This document shows positions 17,415 through 27,644 of a stretch of 64,000 nt of DNA, one piece after another. Every line of letters begins with the position of its first letter. Position 1 is the stretch's first letter. The stretch lies in assembly GCA_021324465.1 (NCBI GenBank), contig JAJPJB010000024.1:45176-109175 (forward strand), written 5' to 3'. Made by a program: the position numbers and the translations under genes. Below the pieces are notes generated by a model. That model did not search any database, was not told the DNA's origin, and saw only the letters and a list, made by a program, of their open reading frames with translations. This DNA is from Hyphomicrobiaceae bacterium (GTDB lineage: Bacteria > Pseudomonadota > Alphaproteobacteria > Rhizobiales > Xanthobacteraceae).

Positions 17415-20400
17415 ATGATGGCTGCGTTCGCGCGGGAAGGTGGGTACGGGGCGCCGAGCTCCGTGATCCACGTTGATTCCTCGCATCCTGACACCATCGT
17501 CGTTCCTGATGCTCAGCTGCTGTTCACTGCGCATTTTCACCGCGCAGGTCCCGATCTCATTCTCACCGGCCATGATGGCCGCAATCACATCATTCCGGGC
17601 TACTTCACGGGCGCGCACCGGCCGGCTTTGGTCGCGCCGAACGGCGCCGCGCTGTCGCCAGATCTGGTCGAGCTGTTGGCGGGATCGCCGACGCCAAACG
17701 AATACGCGCAAGCCGGGCAGGGCACCGCGGCACCCGAACCGATCGGGCGCGTCGAGAAGGTGGTCGGCACCGTCACGGTGATCCGCAACGGCGTCGCGGT
17801 CGCGCTCAATGTCGGCGATACCGTCTACAAGAGCGACGTGGTGCAGACCGCGGCCGGCTCTTCGGTCGGCATCGGCTTTCCGGACGGCAGCGCGCTCAAC
17901 CTCGTCGCCAACACGCGGATGGCGCTGAACGACTATTCCTACGATCCGAACTCGACGTCGAATTCCGCGCTGTTCAGTCTGGTCGAAGGCGGCCTGTCCT
18001 TCGTCGCCGGCAAGGTGGCGCATACCGGCGACATGAAGATCGGCACGCCGATCGCCACCATGGGCATCCGCGGCACCGCCGGCTGGCTCTACGAGGATCA
18101 GGTCGCCACGGTGACGGCGAATGCGGGCAACGTCACGCTGCACTTCGCCGCGGTCTACGACACGGTCACCAACACGGAGAGCACGTATACGCTCTACGCC
18201 GTCGATGCCAACGGCCAGCTGATGCACGACGCCAACGGCAATCTCATTTCGCTGGCGACGGTATCCTCGACCCAGAACGGCCTGGTGACGACGCTGACCG
18301 GCAACGGCATCGGCGCGCTGCCGAACGTGTCGACCGCGCCGGCCGACTTCACACAGCAACAGTTCCAGCAGGAGGTCATGCCGCAAGTCATCAATTTCGC
18401 GGTGCAGGCCATCCAGCAATTTCAGCAGCAGAACCAGCAGACTAATCCGCAGTCGACGCCCAACAGCACCGGCAGCCCGGAAACGCCGCCGAGCAACAAC
18501 AGCAACGAACATACGCAGCAGCTGAACTTCAATCTCAACAACGGCCAGACCGTAACGATTACCGTCACGGAAAATCAGCCGAGCAACCCGCCGCCGCAGA
18601 ACAACAATCCGCCGCCGCAACAGACGCAGACGCAAAGCGGACCCCAGACTTTCAATTTTGATCCTCCCGCCAATAGCGGGCCGCAGACTTTCCCGACGCC
18701 GCCGGACTACTCTCCGGGCGGCGTTCCGGGTCCGACGGACAATCTCACGGATAATTCGTCAGTTCCGCTGGTCGTCAACGATTCCCGCACCATCAACAAT
18801 CTGACAGTCGGCAGCGGCGCCTTCGTTCATGTCGTTGGCAGCAGTGCACCGGGTTCGCTAACGGTTATCGGTAACACCGATACCAGCGGAATGATCCAGG
18901 CCGATTCCACGCAGAACGACCCGACAATCACATTCAACAATGCGGTCACCGTTCACGCCGGCGGCGAGATACAGGCGCTCGCGCAAGGCATCGCTTCGTC
19001 CATTGTCTTCGCGCAAGACGTGACGCTCGAGGCCGCGGCGGGTGAGACGCCCGGTGGCAAGATCGATGCGAACGGCAGTGGCGCCTCGTTGACCTTGACG
19101 AACGGGGCGACGATCGGGGCCGGCGCCGAGATCGAAGCGAATGGCGCCGGCGCATCGGTTTTCATCACCGGCGCCGCCGGCGTCGATAATGCCGGCACGA
19201 TGATCGCCGACAAGGGCGGCGCCGTTACGCTCTTCAACGTTCAGGTCAGGGACAGTGCGGCTGGCGTGGTCGAGGCCGTCGATTCGGGCTCGCTGGTTTC
19301 GTTGTCCGGATCCGACATCGTCGGCGGCACGCTTGAGACTGGAGATCCCGCCAACGCGGGCAACGGCTTTATCGAGGTCGGCGCGGGACTTGAAGCGACT
19401 TTCTTCGACGGCTCGACGAGCAACGGTCCTGTGACGGTTGACGCCTTCGTTCAGGTGGATGACGGCTCGAACCTTGAACTGCTGGGTGCGATCAACGGGG
19501 ACGGCGCAGTCTCCGTGATGAGCGGCGCGACACTGTCGCTCTCTAACACGACCGTCAATGGCCTGAACGTCGACAATTTCGGTACCGTGAGCGTAAGGGG
19601 CGCGGCTGTCGCAACGTTCGAGAACGGCAGCTTCATCAACGAGAATGGCGGCGAGGTTATCGCGACCGGCGCTGGCTCGGAGATCATCATCGACGGCGCC
19701 GACAATTTCGGCACTGTCGACGCGACCTCCGGCGGCATCGTTTCGCTGAACGGCGATCTGATCAATGAGAGCGACGCCATCGTCAAGGCGCTAAATGATG
19801 GCACCGTCAATATCGATCCTACGAGCGGCGAGAATGACGGCACCATAGCGGCCGATGGCTTGAACGCATCGGCCACACTCAACCTCGCCGACAGCGCGCA
19901 GGACAACAACAGCCACGGCAACGTCGGCGCCATGCAGGCGCTCGACGGCGGCACCTTCACAATAACCGGCAGCGAGGGGCAGACTTTCGACAATCCCGGC
20001 ACGCTAGATGCCGAAAGCGGCGGCAAGATTTCAGTCGAGGTCGCAACCGACAACACCGGCGACGGGGTCAGCGACGGCGGCCAGATCGCGGTGTCCGGTG
20101 CCGGCAGCTTTATCGATTTTTACCTCGGCGTTACCGGCGGCACTGCTATCATCAGCGACGGCGGCAAGCTGGAATACGGCTGGTCGTCCGATGTCGCCAC
20201 GACTTTCGACGGCGCCGGCACGCTGGTGCTGGATCATCAAAATCGATCGGGCTCCGATTTTGTTCTGTCATCGCCCTATTATATTGGGAACACGTCATTC
20301 GATACGGCGTCCTATATCGGCACGATCGGCGGCTTCGGTCCGCACGACACGATCGATTTGACCGACGTCACCTACAGCTCGGGCGAGTATGCCGTCTGGA

Positions 20401-23400
20401 ATCAAACGAGTACACAGAACGGCGGCAGCGGCGTCCTGCGGATCTTCAGCGCCGCCGGCGCGTTTGAAGCGTCGCTCAATCTGAACGGTATCTACACGTC
20501 GGGCGAATTCGCGCTGGCGCACGACAGCGGCACCGGCACCGACGTCAATTTCAACTACATCTCGTTCGCCGACGGCCAAATCAATACGAACGGCAATGTC
20601 ACGCCGGTCATCAGCCCGGATGGCAGCGCGCTGCAATTGACCAACGGCGGCGGGTCCGAGGCCGCGAGTTGGTTCGCCGCCAATCCGGTCTCGGTTGCTT
20701 CGAGCTTCACCGCATCGTTCGACTACCAGGCGACGCCACAAGGGGGCGGCCTTGCGGACGGCGTCGCCTTCATATTGCAGGATTCCAGCGCGGGCCTTAA
20801 CGCTTTGGGGGGCAATGGCTCCTCGCTTGGTTATGGTCCCGCCCAAGATTATACCGGCGGTACTGCGATTTCGCCCAGCGCAGCCGTCGAGCTGAATCTC
20901 TACGATTCCGGCGGCTCCCATATCCCGGGCACGAACTTCGCGACTGGTGGCGACTACGGAAGCTACAGTCCAACCGGCAATGTTGATTTCTGGGACACCG
21001 GGGACACAGTTCAGGTCGTTCTTTCCTACAACGGCAGTTCGCTAACCGAGACGCTGACCGACCTCGTCAACGGCAACACTTATTCGGCAACCTACAACAA
21101 TGTCGATCTTGCCCAGATTTTGGGCGCGGACACGGCCTATATCGGCTTCTCGGCTGCCACTGGAGGCGCCGTATCGACACAGACCGTAAGCGATTTCACC
21201 TTCACGTCGGGACAACTCATTGATACCTGGAATGGTACCGGCGACTGGGTCAACGATCCTGAGAACTGGACTCTGGGTGCACCGCCAAATCCCGGCGACA
21301 CGGCGGCCGTTGGCCGCGGCGCCGCCCAAATCAACTCTGATCTCGCCTTCGACGGTCTCACGATTCAAAACAGCGCCGAGATTGATGTCGCCGTAACGTC
21401 GGGGGCAATCCTGACGCTTGCCGACGGCACCGTGATCGACGGCGGCACGCTGATGATCAGCGATGGCAGCGACGGTGAAGTTCACGTAGAGGCCGACAAC
21501 GGCAATGCGTCCGGGGCGACGTTTGACCACGTGCAGGTCGATGACCTCGGTAATCTTCAGGTCGATGTCGTCCAATCTGCAGTGACCTTGACGCTCAGCG
21601 ACGGCACCGTGGTCGATGGTGGCGATGCACAAGGCACGCTGACAGTAGGACCCACCGGGAATGTAGAGGTTGCAAGCGGCCCCGATGGTTTGGGAGCCGC
21701 TCTCAACAATCTCACTGTCAATTTTAACGGCGATCGGGGGACCATCACTGTTCAAGGCGCTCTGGATCTCAGCCGGGACACGATCAGCGGCGGCACAATC
21801 GACGCTGTCCTGGGAGCGGGCGTCACGCACCCGATTGAAATTTCGGTGCCGGGTTTCGATGCGATCGGCCCGGAGGTGAGCGCCAGCGGCCGGTTCATGG
21901 CCTATATCGCCGCGACGAGCCTGCCGGGGCAGGGCAACGATACGAGTGGCGACATCTACCTTTACAATGTGGCGACGGGCACGAGCATCAAGATTACCGA
22001 TACGAGCGTCTCGGGCAGGTTTGCTCAGGGCGTCTTGCAGCCGAACGAGAAGTTCAGCGGCGTGCCCTCGATCAGCGACAGCGGCCGCTTTGTTGTTTTT
22101 GATGGCAAATATGCGGTCACCTCGGAGTCGGAAAACGGCCCGCAGTCCCAGCAATCGGATGTCCTTCTTTATGACCAGCAAACGCAGCAGATAGCGCTTG
22201 TTCAATCCGACGCGAACGAGGGCGCGATCAGCGGTGACGGTCAGACCATTGCCTTCGACGAACAGGTCACCGTTTCCGTCAATTCAGACGAACAAACCAT
22301 CACTGAAACCGGACCGGCGATCGGCGTCGAAGGTCCTTCTGGCAACATCACGATCGTGGGTGACAATTTCACCCAATGGGACTCCATCGGCGATCCGGCG
22401 CTGAGCGATGACGGCCGCTTTGTCACATTCTGGAGCACCGCAAGCCAGATCACCGTCACGCAGGGCGAAACGAGCAACACATTCAATACCGGCAATGCCG
22501 GCGAAACGAACGCGCAGGTCTATGTCTACGACTCGCTGAAGCACACGCTGGAGGCGGTCTCGGTCAACGGCGGGCAGCTCGGCGACGGCAACAGCGGGAC
22601 GCTCGACACGGGCGAGAACAGCAACGGCGGCTGGCGCGCCAGCATCAGCGGCAATGGCCGTTTCGTCGTGTTCCAGAGCAATGCCGCCAACCTGGTCGCG
22701 GGCGTCGGCGATGCCAACCACGATGTCTCCAATATCTTCCTTTACGACCGGCAGACCGGCGGCATCGTCGCGCTGACCGACGCCAATAGCTCCGATGTAA
22801 CGGGCAGCAGCATCCGTCCAGCGATCAGTGCCGACGGCAAATATGTCACCTTCACCAGCGACGAGAGCGATTTGCCCGGCGCCAATGGTGGCTGGCAGAC
22901 CTATATGGTCGCCATCGATCCGACTACGGGCGCGCCTTCGGGCATGCCCGAACTGCTGTCGACGGGCTTCGCCGGCTTCGACAACGGTCAGAACAATCTC
23001 GGCAACAGCGTCAGCGACGGCGGTGGGGTGGCCGCGTTCGGCGGCGCCGTGCTGGCGATCGATGTCGACAACGGCAAAGCGACGCCGGGCGACGGCACGA
23101 TCACATTCTCGGGCGCCTCGGTTGTCGATTTCAATGGTGCAAGCGACAACCTGACGTTCACCATGAGCGTTCAGCACGGCACGCTTGCGCCTAAACAGCT
23201 GTCCGGGCTGAGCATCGTCGGCAGCAATGACGGCAGCCACGGCGTCCTCGAATTCATGGGCTCGCTTGCCGCGATCAATGCCGCCCTGCAGAGCGGCGTG
23301 ACTTACACGCCCAGCTCGTCCGGCAATGACTCGCTGTCGATGACCGTTCAGGACAACGTCACCGGCCAAACCGCAAACCTGACGGCGCAATTCAACCCCG

Positions 23401-26300
23401 GCGCCGACGACCCGAGCCAAGTCTTCCAGAGCATAACGGTCGATACCGGCCAATACGATATTTTCCTCACGCAGCAGCAGAGCATCAACGTCAACGGCGA
23501 TACGACGATCAACGGCACGACGATTGACGGCGGCCTGATCACGGTGGCGAGCGGGGTGACGCTCGCGCTCGACGACGTCACCGACAACGGCAGCACGTTC
23601 CACAATTTCGGCGGCACCGTCGACTTCACCGGATCGAGCGTGCTGACCAATGCCGACATCTTCGGCCGCTCAGCACTCGGCTTCTCCGTCGGCGGCGCGC
23701 AAGCGACGCAGGGTTCGTCGCCCGGCACCGTCAGGTTCCTGGGCGCGTCAATCATCGGCTTTGCGGCCGCCGACCAGATGGTGACCATTACGCTTAGCGT
23801 TGCGCATGGGACGCTTACGCCGATCCACAACGAAAACGTCACGGGACTGACCATCGTCGGCAACAACGACGGCACGCACGGCGTTCTCGAGTTCACCGGC
23901 AAGGTCTCGGACGTCAACAGGGCGCTGCAAACTGCCGGCGTGCTTTACACTGACAACGCCAATGCGCCTGCCACCGACACTCTCAGCATGACGGTGACCG
24001 ACGCGGCGGGCCACAGCGGAAACGAAGCGCTGCAATTCAACTGGGAGGCGGACGGAAACATCATCACCGCCGTCAACGGCGCTTCGGACAGCAATATCAC
24101 GCTTGCGGCGGGGACAACCCTGACGCTCGACGACGTTGTGCTCAAGAACGTCGCGGTCACGGCCTACAGCGACGGTCAGACGCCAAGTTTTCAGATCAAT
24201 GAAGGCCGTACGCTGGTCTGGGCGGGCCACAGCACCTTCGGTGGCCCGAGTTCGGTCATCGTCGACAACAACGGCCACATTATTCATAGCGGCGCGCTGG
24301 ACGTGGAGTTTTCGCAGACAACGCTCGAAGGCTCCGGCTTCGACACCTTCAACGGCGGCAATAGCAGCAGCATTGCACACACGCTGGTCAACGACGGCAA
24401 TACGATCGATGGCTACCAGACGTTCGGAAGCCTGGTGACCATCGACAACGAAGCCGGCAGCTTCGATGCCGATGTCGCCGGCCAGGCGCTGGTGCTCGAC
24501 ACCGGCAAGACGGTCACCAACGACGGCACCTTCATCGCCGACGGCGGCATCCTGAAGGTGTTCGATCCAGTCGTCGGCGCCGGCTCGGCGATCATCGAGC
24601 ACAACGGCACGCTCGAGCTCGGCAATTCCGATGCCCAAACGGTCACCTTCAACGATCAGCACAAGGTCAACGATCCATACACGACCTCGACGGCGCTCTA
24701 TGGCATTGGCGATGACGGCCTTATTGCCGGTTATGCGACCGACGGCTCCGCCATTTTCACGCTGAGCGGGAGCACCTTTACCAATTACAGCAGCAGCTCG
24801 TTCGGCGTGATCGCAGTCGGCGCGCGTGATGTCAACGATTCGGCTGACGTCGTTGGTGGGTATTACAGCGGTGGCGCGTACGGACACGCCTTTGTAATGA
24901 CGTCGCCCGGCGACCTGACGACGATCGATCCGACATCGCTAGGCGCCGTTGGCGCACAGGGCTACGGCATCAACGATGCCGGAACTGTGGTCGGCACCTA
25001 CACAACAAGCGCCGGCTATAACGGCTCGTTCGAGTACAATCTCAACACCGGTCAATACACCGATATCCGGGAGACGGGTGCGACTTCGATCGCAGCACTT
25101 GCGATCAGCAATAATGGCGATGTCGTCGGCAACTACGTATCCAGTGCCGACCATCAAACTCACGGTTTCCTGCTCACCGCCGCGCAGCAGTTCGAGACGC
25201 TCAGCCTGCGGTCGGATGCGACCGTTCAGGGCATCAACAACTCCGACGATATAGTCGGTTACATCGGTCAGCCGGGATACGGCAGCCACGGCTTCCTCTA
25301 CATCGACGGTGCGATGCACACGTTCGATTTCGCGGGCGCGCGCGACACGCTGCTCGAAGGCATCAACGATTCGGGTCAGATCGTCGGCTACTATTACGAC
25401 AACAGCGGCATAGCCCACGGCTTCACCACCACGGCGTCCGCCGTGCTGGGCGACACTCTGATCCTCGACAATCCGGCGTCATTCACCGGCAAAATAGCAG
25501 GGATTTCGGGGTCCAATGATGTGCTCGACCTCAAAGGATTCCACGCGACGACCACGTCGGCCGCGACCGATGCCGGCAGCTATGATGCAGAGACGGGCAT
25601 TACGACGCTGACGGTAACGGATTCGTCGGATCACCAGACCGTGCAGCTTGAGCTTTTGGGCGATTACTCGAACGCTCACTGGACAGTTACCGACGACCTT
25701 AATGGCGGCGCCAACGTATTCGATCCGCCAGCGACGGATTCAGCGACCACTTCCGGGATCGACACCGCCAAGGGCAGCCTCGCCTTTGCCGACCAAAATT
25801 CCGCCGACACGGTGAGCGCAAGCGCCACGCCCGAAGGCTCGAACTATCTCGGCACCTTCTCGGTCGATCAGCCGAGCACCAGCGACGGCAACGCGACGGT
25901 GAGCTGGGAGTTCGACTTCACCAACGACCAGGCCTCGCTGTCAGCGGGTCAGACCGTGACACAGTCTTACAACGTCACGCTTGCCGACGCGCTGAATCCA
26001 AGCGCTAATCAATCGCAGATCGTCTCGGTGACCATCGGCGGTCCCGGCAACGATAACTTTGTCTTCGCGCCCGGCATCGGCGCCGATACGGTGCTGAACT
26101 TCAATCCGCAGCAGGACACGGTCGAGCTCGACCACTTTGCCAACGCGCAAACGGTGCAGGAGCTGCAATCGCTTGTTGTAACCGACATTCATGGCGATGC
26201 CGTGCTCGATCTCGGCCAACACGACAGCATCACATTCGCGAACGTAACGACGCCGCAATTGCAGCAGGCGATCCAGGCCGGCCACGTGCTGCTGCATTGA
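17415..26300 (+). CDS. Giant FecR-domain repetitive surface protein 2 (lectin, beta-propeller and HAF modules)
   Basis: About 2961 residues from the ATG at 17415, preceded by GAGGGGCGGGGAA. It is a paralogue of the preceding gene at both ends only. Approximate residues: 10-105, shared N-terminal module; 112-223, FecR domain ending TPIATMGIRGTAG; 316-435, a Gln/Asn/Pro-rich linker; 449-930, beta-solenoid repeats; 1047-1266, an L-type (legume) lectin-like domain (SFTASFDYQ, LADGVAFILQD, AAVELNLYDSGG); 1269-1300, a DTWNGTGDWVNDPENW cap motif; 1479-1849, a TolB/WD40-like propeller with repeated SxxGRFVxF blades; 1895-1989 and 2102-2202, two related cadherin-like repeats; 2426-2672, HAF-type repeats (INDxGxVVGxY); 2779-2961, VCBS/RTX-like tail ending GHVLLH as in gene 1. 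Probable secreted carbohydrate-binding surface protein; no signal peptide is seen and the function is inferred. Confidence 0.8.
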   Translation: MMAAFAREGGYGAPSSVIHVDSSHPDTIVVPDAQLLFTAHFHRAGPDLILTGHDGRNHIIPGYFTGAHRPALVAPNGAALSPDLVELLAGSPTPNEYAQAGQGTAAPEPIGRVEKVVGTVTVIRNGVAVALNVGDTVYKSDVVQTAAGSSVGIGFPDGSALNLVANTRMALNDYSYDPNSTSNSALFSLVEGGLSFVAGKVAHTGDMKIGTPIATMGIRGTAGWLYEDQVATVTANAGNVTLHFAAVYDTVTNTESTYTLYAVDANGQLMHDANGNLISLATVSSTQNGLVTTLTGNGIGALPNVSTAPADFTQQQFQQEVMPQVINFAVQAIQQFQQQNQQTNPQSTPNSTGSPETPPSNNSNEHTQQLNFNLNNGQTVTITVTENQPSNPPPQNNNPPPQQTQTQSGPQTFNFDPPANSGPQTFPTPPDYSPGGVPGPTDNLTDNSSVPLVVNDSRTINNLTVGSGAFVHVVGSSAPGSLTVIGNTDTSGMIQADSTQNDPTITFNNAVTVHAGGEIQALAQGIASSIVFAQDVTLEAAAGETPGGKIDANGSGASLTLTNGATIGAGAEIEANGAGASVFITGAAGVDNAGTMIADKGGAVTLFNVQVRDSAAGVVEAVDSGSLVSLSGSDIVGGTLETGDPANAGNGFIEVGAGLEATFFDGSTSNGPVTVDAFVQVDDGSNLELLGAINGDGAVSVMSGATLSLSNTTVNGLNVDNFGTVSVRGAAVATFENGSFINENGGEVIATGAGSEIIIDGADNFGTVDATSGGIVSLNGDLINESDAIVKALNDGTVNIDPTSGENDGTIAADGLNASATLNLADSAQDNNSHGNVGAMQALDGGTFTITGSEGQTFDNPGTLDAESGGKISVEVATDNTGDGVSDGGQIAVSGAGSFIDFYLGVTGGTAIISDGGKLEYGWSSDVATTFDGAGTLVLDHQNRSGSDFVLSSPYYIGNTSFDTASYIGTIGGFGPHDTIDLTDVTYSSGEYAVWNQTSTQNGGSGVLRIFSAAGAFEASLNLNGIYTSGEFALAHDSGTGTDVNFNYISFADGQINTNGNVTPVISPDGSALQLTNGGGSEAASWFAANPVSVASSFTASFDYQATPQGGGLADGVAFILQDSSAGLNALGGNGSSLGYGPAQDYTGGTAISPSAAVELNLYDSGGSHIPGTNFATGGDYGSYSPTGNVDFWDTGDTVQVVLSYNGSSLTETLTDLVNGNTYSATYNNVDLAQILGADTAYIGFSAATGGAVSTQTVSDFTFTSGQLIDTWNGTGDWVNDPENWTLGAPPNPGDTAAVGRGAAQINSDLAFDGLTIQNSAEIDVAVTSGAILTLADGTVIDGGTLMISDGSDGEVHVEADNGNASGATFDHVQVDDLGNLQVDVVQSAVTLTLSDGTVVDGGDAQGTLTVGPTGNVEVASGPDGLGAALNNLTVNFNGDRGTITVQGALDLSRDTISGGTIDAVLGAGVTHPIEISVPGFDAIGPEVSASGRFMAYIAATSLPGQGNDTSGDIYLYNVATGTSIKITDTSVSGRFAQGVLQPNEKFSGVPSISDSGRFVVFDGKYAVTSESENGPQSQQSDVLLYDQQTQQIALVQSDANEGAISGDGQTIAFDEQVTVSVNSDEQTITETGPAIGVEGPSGNITIVGDNFTQWDSIGDPALSDDGRFVTFWSTASQITVTQGETSNTFNTGNAGETNAQVYVYDSLKHTLEAVSVNGGQLGDGNSGTLDTGENSNGGWRASISGNGRFVVFQSNAANLVAGVGDANHDVSNIFLYDRQTGGIVALTDANSSDVTGSSIRPAISADGKYVTFTSDESDLPGANGGWQTYMVAIDPTTGAPSGMPELLSTGFAGFDNGQNNLGNSVSDGGGVAAFGGAVLAIDVDNGKATPGDGTITFSGASVVDFNGASDNLTFTMSVQHGTLAPKQLSGLSIVGSNDGSHGVLEFMGSLAAINAALQSGVTYTPSSSGNDSLSMTVQDNVTGQTANLTAQFNPGADDPSQVFQSITVDTGQYDIFLTQQQSINVNGDTTINGTTIDGGLITVASGVTLALDDVTDNGSTFHNFGGTVDFTGSSVLTNADIFGRSALGFSVGGAQATQGSSPGTVRFLGASIIGFAAADQMVTITLSVAHGTLTPIHNENVTGLTIVGNNDGTHGVLEFTGKVSDVNRALQTAGVLYTDNANAPATDTLSMTVTDAAGHSGNEALQFNWEADGNIITAVNGASDSNITLAAGTTLTLDDVVLKNVAVTAYSDGQTPSFQINEGRTLVWAGHSTFGGPSSVIVDNNGHIIHSGALDVEFSQTTLEGSGFDTFNGGNSSSIAHTLVNDGNTIDGYQTFGSLVTIDNEAGSFDADVAGQALVLDTGKTVTNDGTFIADGGILKVFDPVVGAGSAIIEHNGTLELGNSDAQTVTFNDQHKVNDPYTTSTALYGIGDDGLIAGYATDGSAIFTLSGSTFTNYSSSSFGVIAVGARDVNDSADVVGGYYSGGAYGHAFVMTSPGDLTTIDPTSLGAVGAQGYGINDAGTVVGTYTTSAGYNGSFEYNLNTGQYTDIRETGATSIAALAISNNGDVVGNYVSSADHQTHGFLLTAAQQFETLSLRSDATVQGINNSDDIVGYIGQPGYGSHGFLYIDGAMHTFDFAGARDTLLEGINDSGQIVGYYYDNSGIAHGFTTTASAVLGDTLILDNPASFTGKIAGISGSNDVLDLKGFHATTTSAATDAGSYDAETGITTLTVTDSSDHQTVQLELLGDYSNAHWTVTDDLNGGANVFDPPATDSATTSGIDTAKGSLAFADQNSADTVSASATPEGSNYLGTFSVDQPSTSDGNATVSWEFDFTNDQASLSAGQTVTQSYNVTLADALNPSANQSQIVSVTIGGPGNDNFVFAPGIGADTVLNFNPQQDTVELDHFANAQTVQELQSLVVTDIHGDAVLDLGQHDSITFANVTTPQLQQAIQAGHVLLH

Positions 26301-26429
26301 GGCTGGCTTTTTAACGCTCCAGCACCACCACTCCGTCGCCTTGAGTTGCGCGCCCATAGCAGGCGCAGCCCGCGTAAACTGGCGGCGATGGCGCGCCTCG
26401 AAGGGTGCCGGGCGAAAGCGTCGAAGCTG

Positions 26430-26466
26430 CATCCTTCGAGAGCTGCTTCGCGGCCGCCGTAGGATG
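26430..26466 (-). repeat. Dispersed palindromic repeat, possible terminator hairpin
   Basis: CATCCT...AGGATG ends enclose a GC-rich core (TTCGAGAGCTGCTTCGCGG...), the form of a palindromic repeat frequent in Rhizobiales intergenic DNA. It lies immediately past the stop of the minus-strand glycosyltransferase gene, where it could act as a 3' hairpin. Confidence 0.5.
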
Positions 26467-26471
26467 TCGAG

Positions 26472-27644
26472 TCATAAGATGCGCGGAATCTCCAGCCTGT
26501 CGGCCTCGGCGAGCACTGAGGGCAAATGCTGGTATCCGGCGCCGAAACGGCTATTCGGGTCGGTCAGCGGCACCGTGTGCACGCCGTCCAGGCGATAATG
26601 CTTGTCGTGGACGAGGCAGCGGCTGCGGATGAGCGGCCACAGCATCAGGCCGAGCATGCGCTGGTCGTGGCCGTATTTGGCGGTCGGCCCGAATTTGAAA
26701 TAGCGTCGCATCAGCGCAACGATATCGATGCCGCAATCGGTGCGTCCACCCCAGAGGCAGCCGATCATCAGTTCATTGTGCAGGACGTGGTCGCGCACGA
26801 CGTGAAACGGATAACCGCTCTCGATCCATTGCCGTACCAGATCGGCTTCGGCTGCCGAAAGCCTGGCGTCGCAGTCGCGTACCAGAAAGCGGCCAACCGT
26901 CGGATCATTCATGACCAGAAACCGCTGGAACAGGCCGATCCCGGGATACTCATCCTCAATGTTGCGGATATCGGCGCCATTGTCGCGCAGATAGGCGATG
27001 CAGGTGCGCGGCACATCGGCATCGACATAGAATCGGCACTGCCAATCCGGATAAAACTTGCGGGCCAGCACCAGATTGATCATCGCGCCGTAGGCATAGC
27101 AAGGCACCGGGCCCCACAATGAAAACGACAGGACATTCTGTCCTGCCGGCTGCCCGCTCGGCTCGACGACCGTGACGGGCGGCGGCGCACGGCATGCTTC
27201 ACTGTCGCGCAGCTCGATGGCGCGACGGCCGTATTGGATCGCTTGCGCCGTCTTGCCGCTATAGAAATGCGCTACCTTAAGCGCATCCAAGACGGTGAGA
27301 TCTTCGCCATGCCGGACGATGTAGCGAAAGGCCTGTGCGATCGCTTCGTCGTATCGCTTCATATTCGATAAGGTCGCGATCAGCGCTTTCTCCAGCCGCG
27401 GCACGTTGGGCTGCCGCCGCGCCAGCTCCTCGGCGAGCTTAAGCGCGGGTGCCCATTCGCGCTTTTGAAAGAAGGCGTCGAACAAAAGCTCCTTGGCGAT
27501 CAGATCGTCGGGCCGGACAACCACAATGGCGCAGGTCTTGACGATCGCCTCGTCGTTTCTCCCGGCGCGCAGCAGCGCGCGAATGACGTCGTAGAGCTGC
27601 GGCGATTCTGTTGGCGACGCCGCCTCGCTTGCGCCGTTGCTCAT
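26472..27644 (-). CDS. TPR-repeat protein with C-terminal glycosyltransferase-like domain
   Basis: The 390-residue protein starts at the ATG at 27644 (MSNGASEAAS); the track ORF adds 95 upstream residues derived from repeat-rich DNA. Residues about 12-175 are TPR-like helical pairs (LYDVIRALLRAGRNDEAI, ALIATLSNMKRYDEAIAQAF, FYSGKTAQAIQYGRRAIEL). Residues about 195-390 look like a small GT-A-type domain: WQCRFYVDADVPRTC, then FLVRDCDARLSAAE with a DxD-like metal or nucleotide motif, then HNELMIGCLWGG. TPR-GT fusions often modify surface proteins. Its place directly behind the two giant surface-protein genes suggests it may glycosylate them, an inference from position alone. It is convergent with giant gene 2. 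Confidence 0.65.
   Translation of the reverse strand: MSNGASEAASPTESPQLYDVIRALLRAGRNDEAIVKTCAIVVVRPDDLIAKELLFDAFFQKREWAPALKLAEELARRQPNVPRLEKALIATLSNMKRYDEAIAQAFRYIVRHGEDLTVLDALKVAHFYSGKTAQAIQYGRRAIELRDSEACRAPPPVTVVEPSGQPAGQNVLSFSLWGPVPCYAYGAMINLVLARKFYPDWQCRFYVDADVPRTCIAYLRDNGADIRNIEDEYPGIGLFQRFLVMNDPTVGRFLVRDCDARLSAAEADLVRQWIESGYPFHVVRDHVLHNELMIGCLWGGRTDCGIDIVALMRRYFKFGPTAKYGHDQRMLGLMLWPLIRSRCLVHDKHYRLDGVHTVPLTDPNSRFGAGYQHLPSVLAEADRLEIPRIL

Noticed and set aside
17391-18635. 414-residue antisense ORF at the start of giant gene 2 (also 22284-23603 and 21042-22205)
   Set aside because: Composition shadow of the sense repeats; low-complexity Arg/Asp/His-rich translation.
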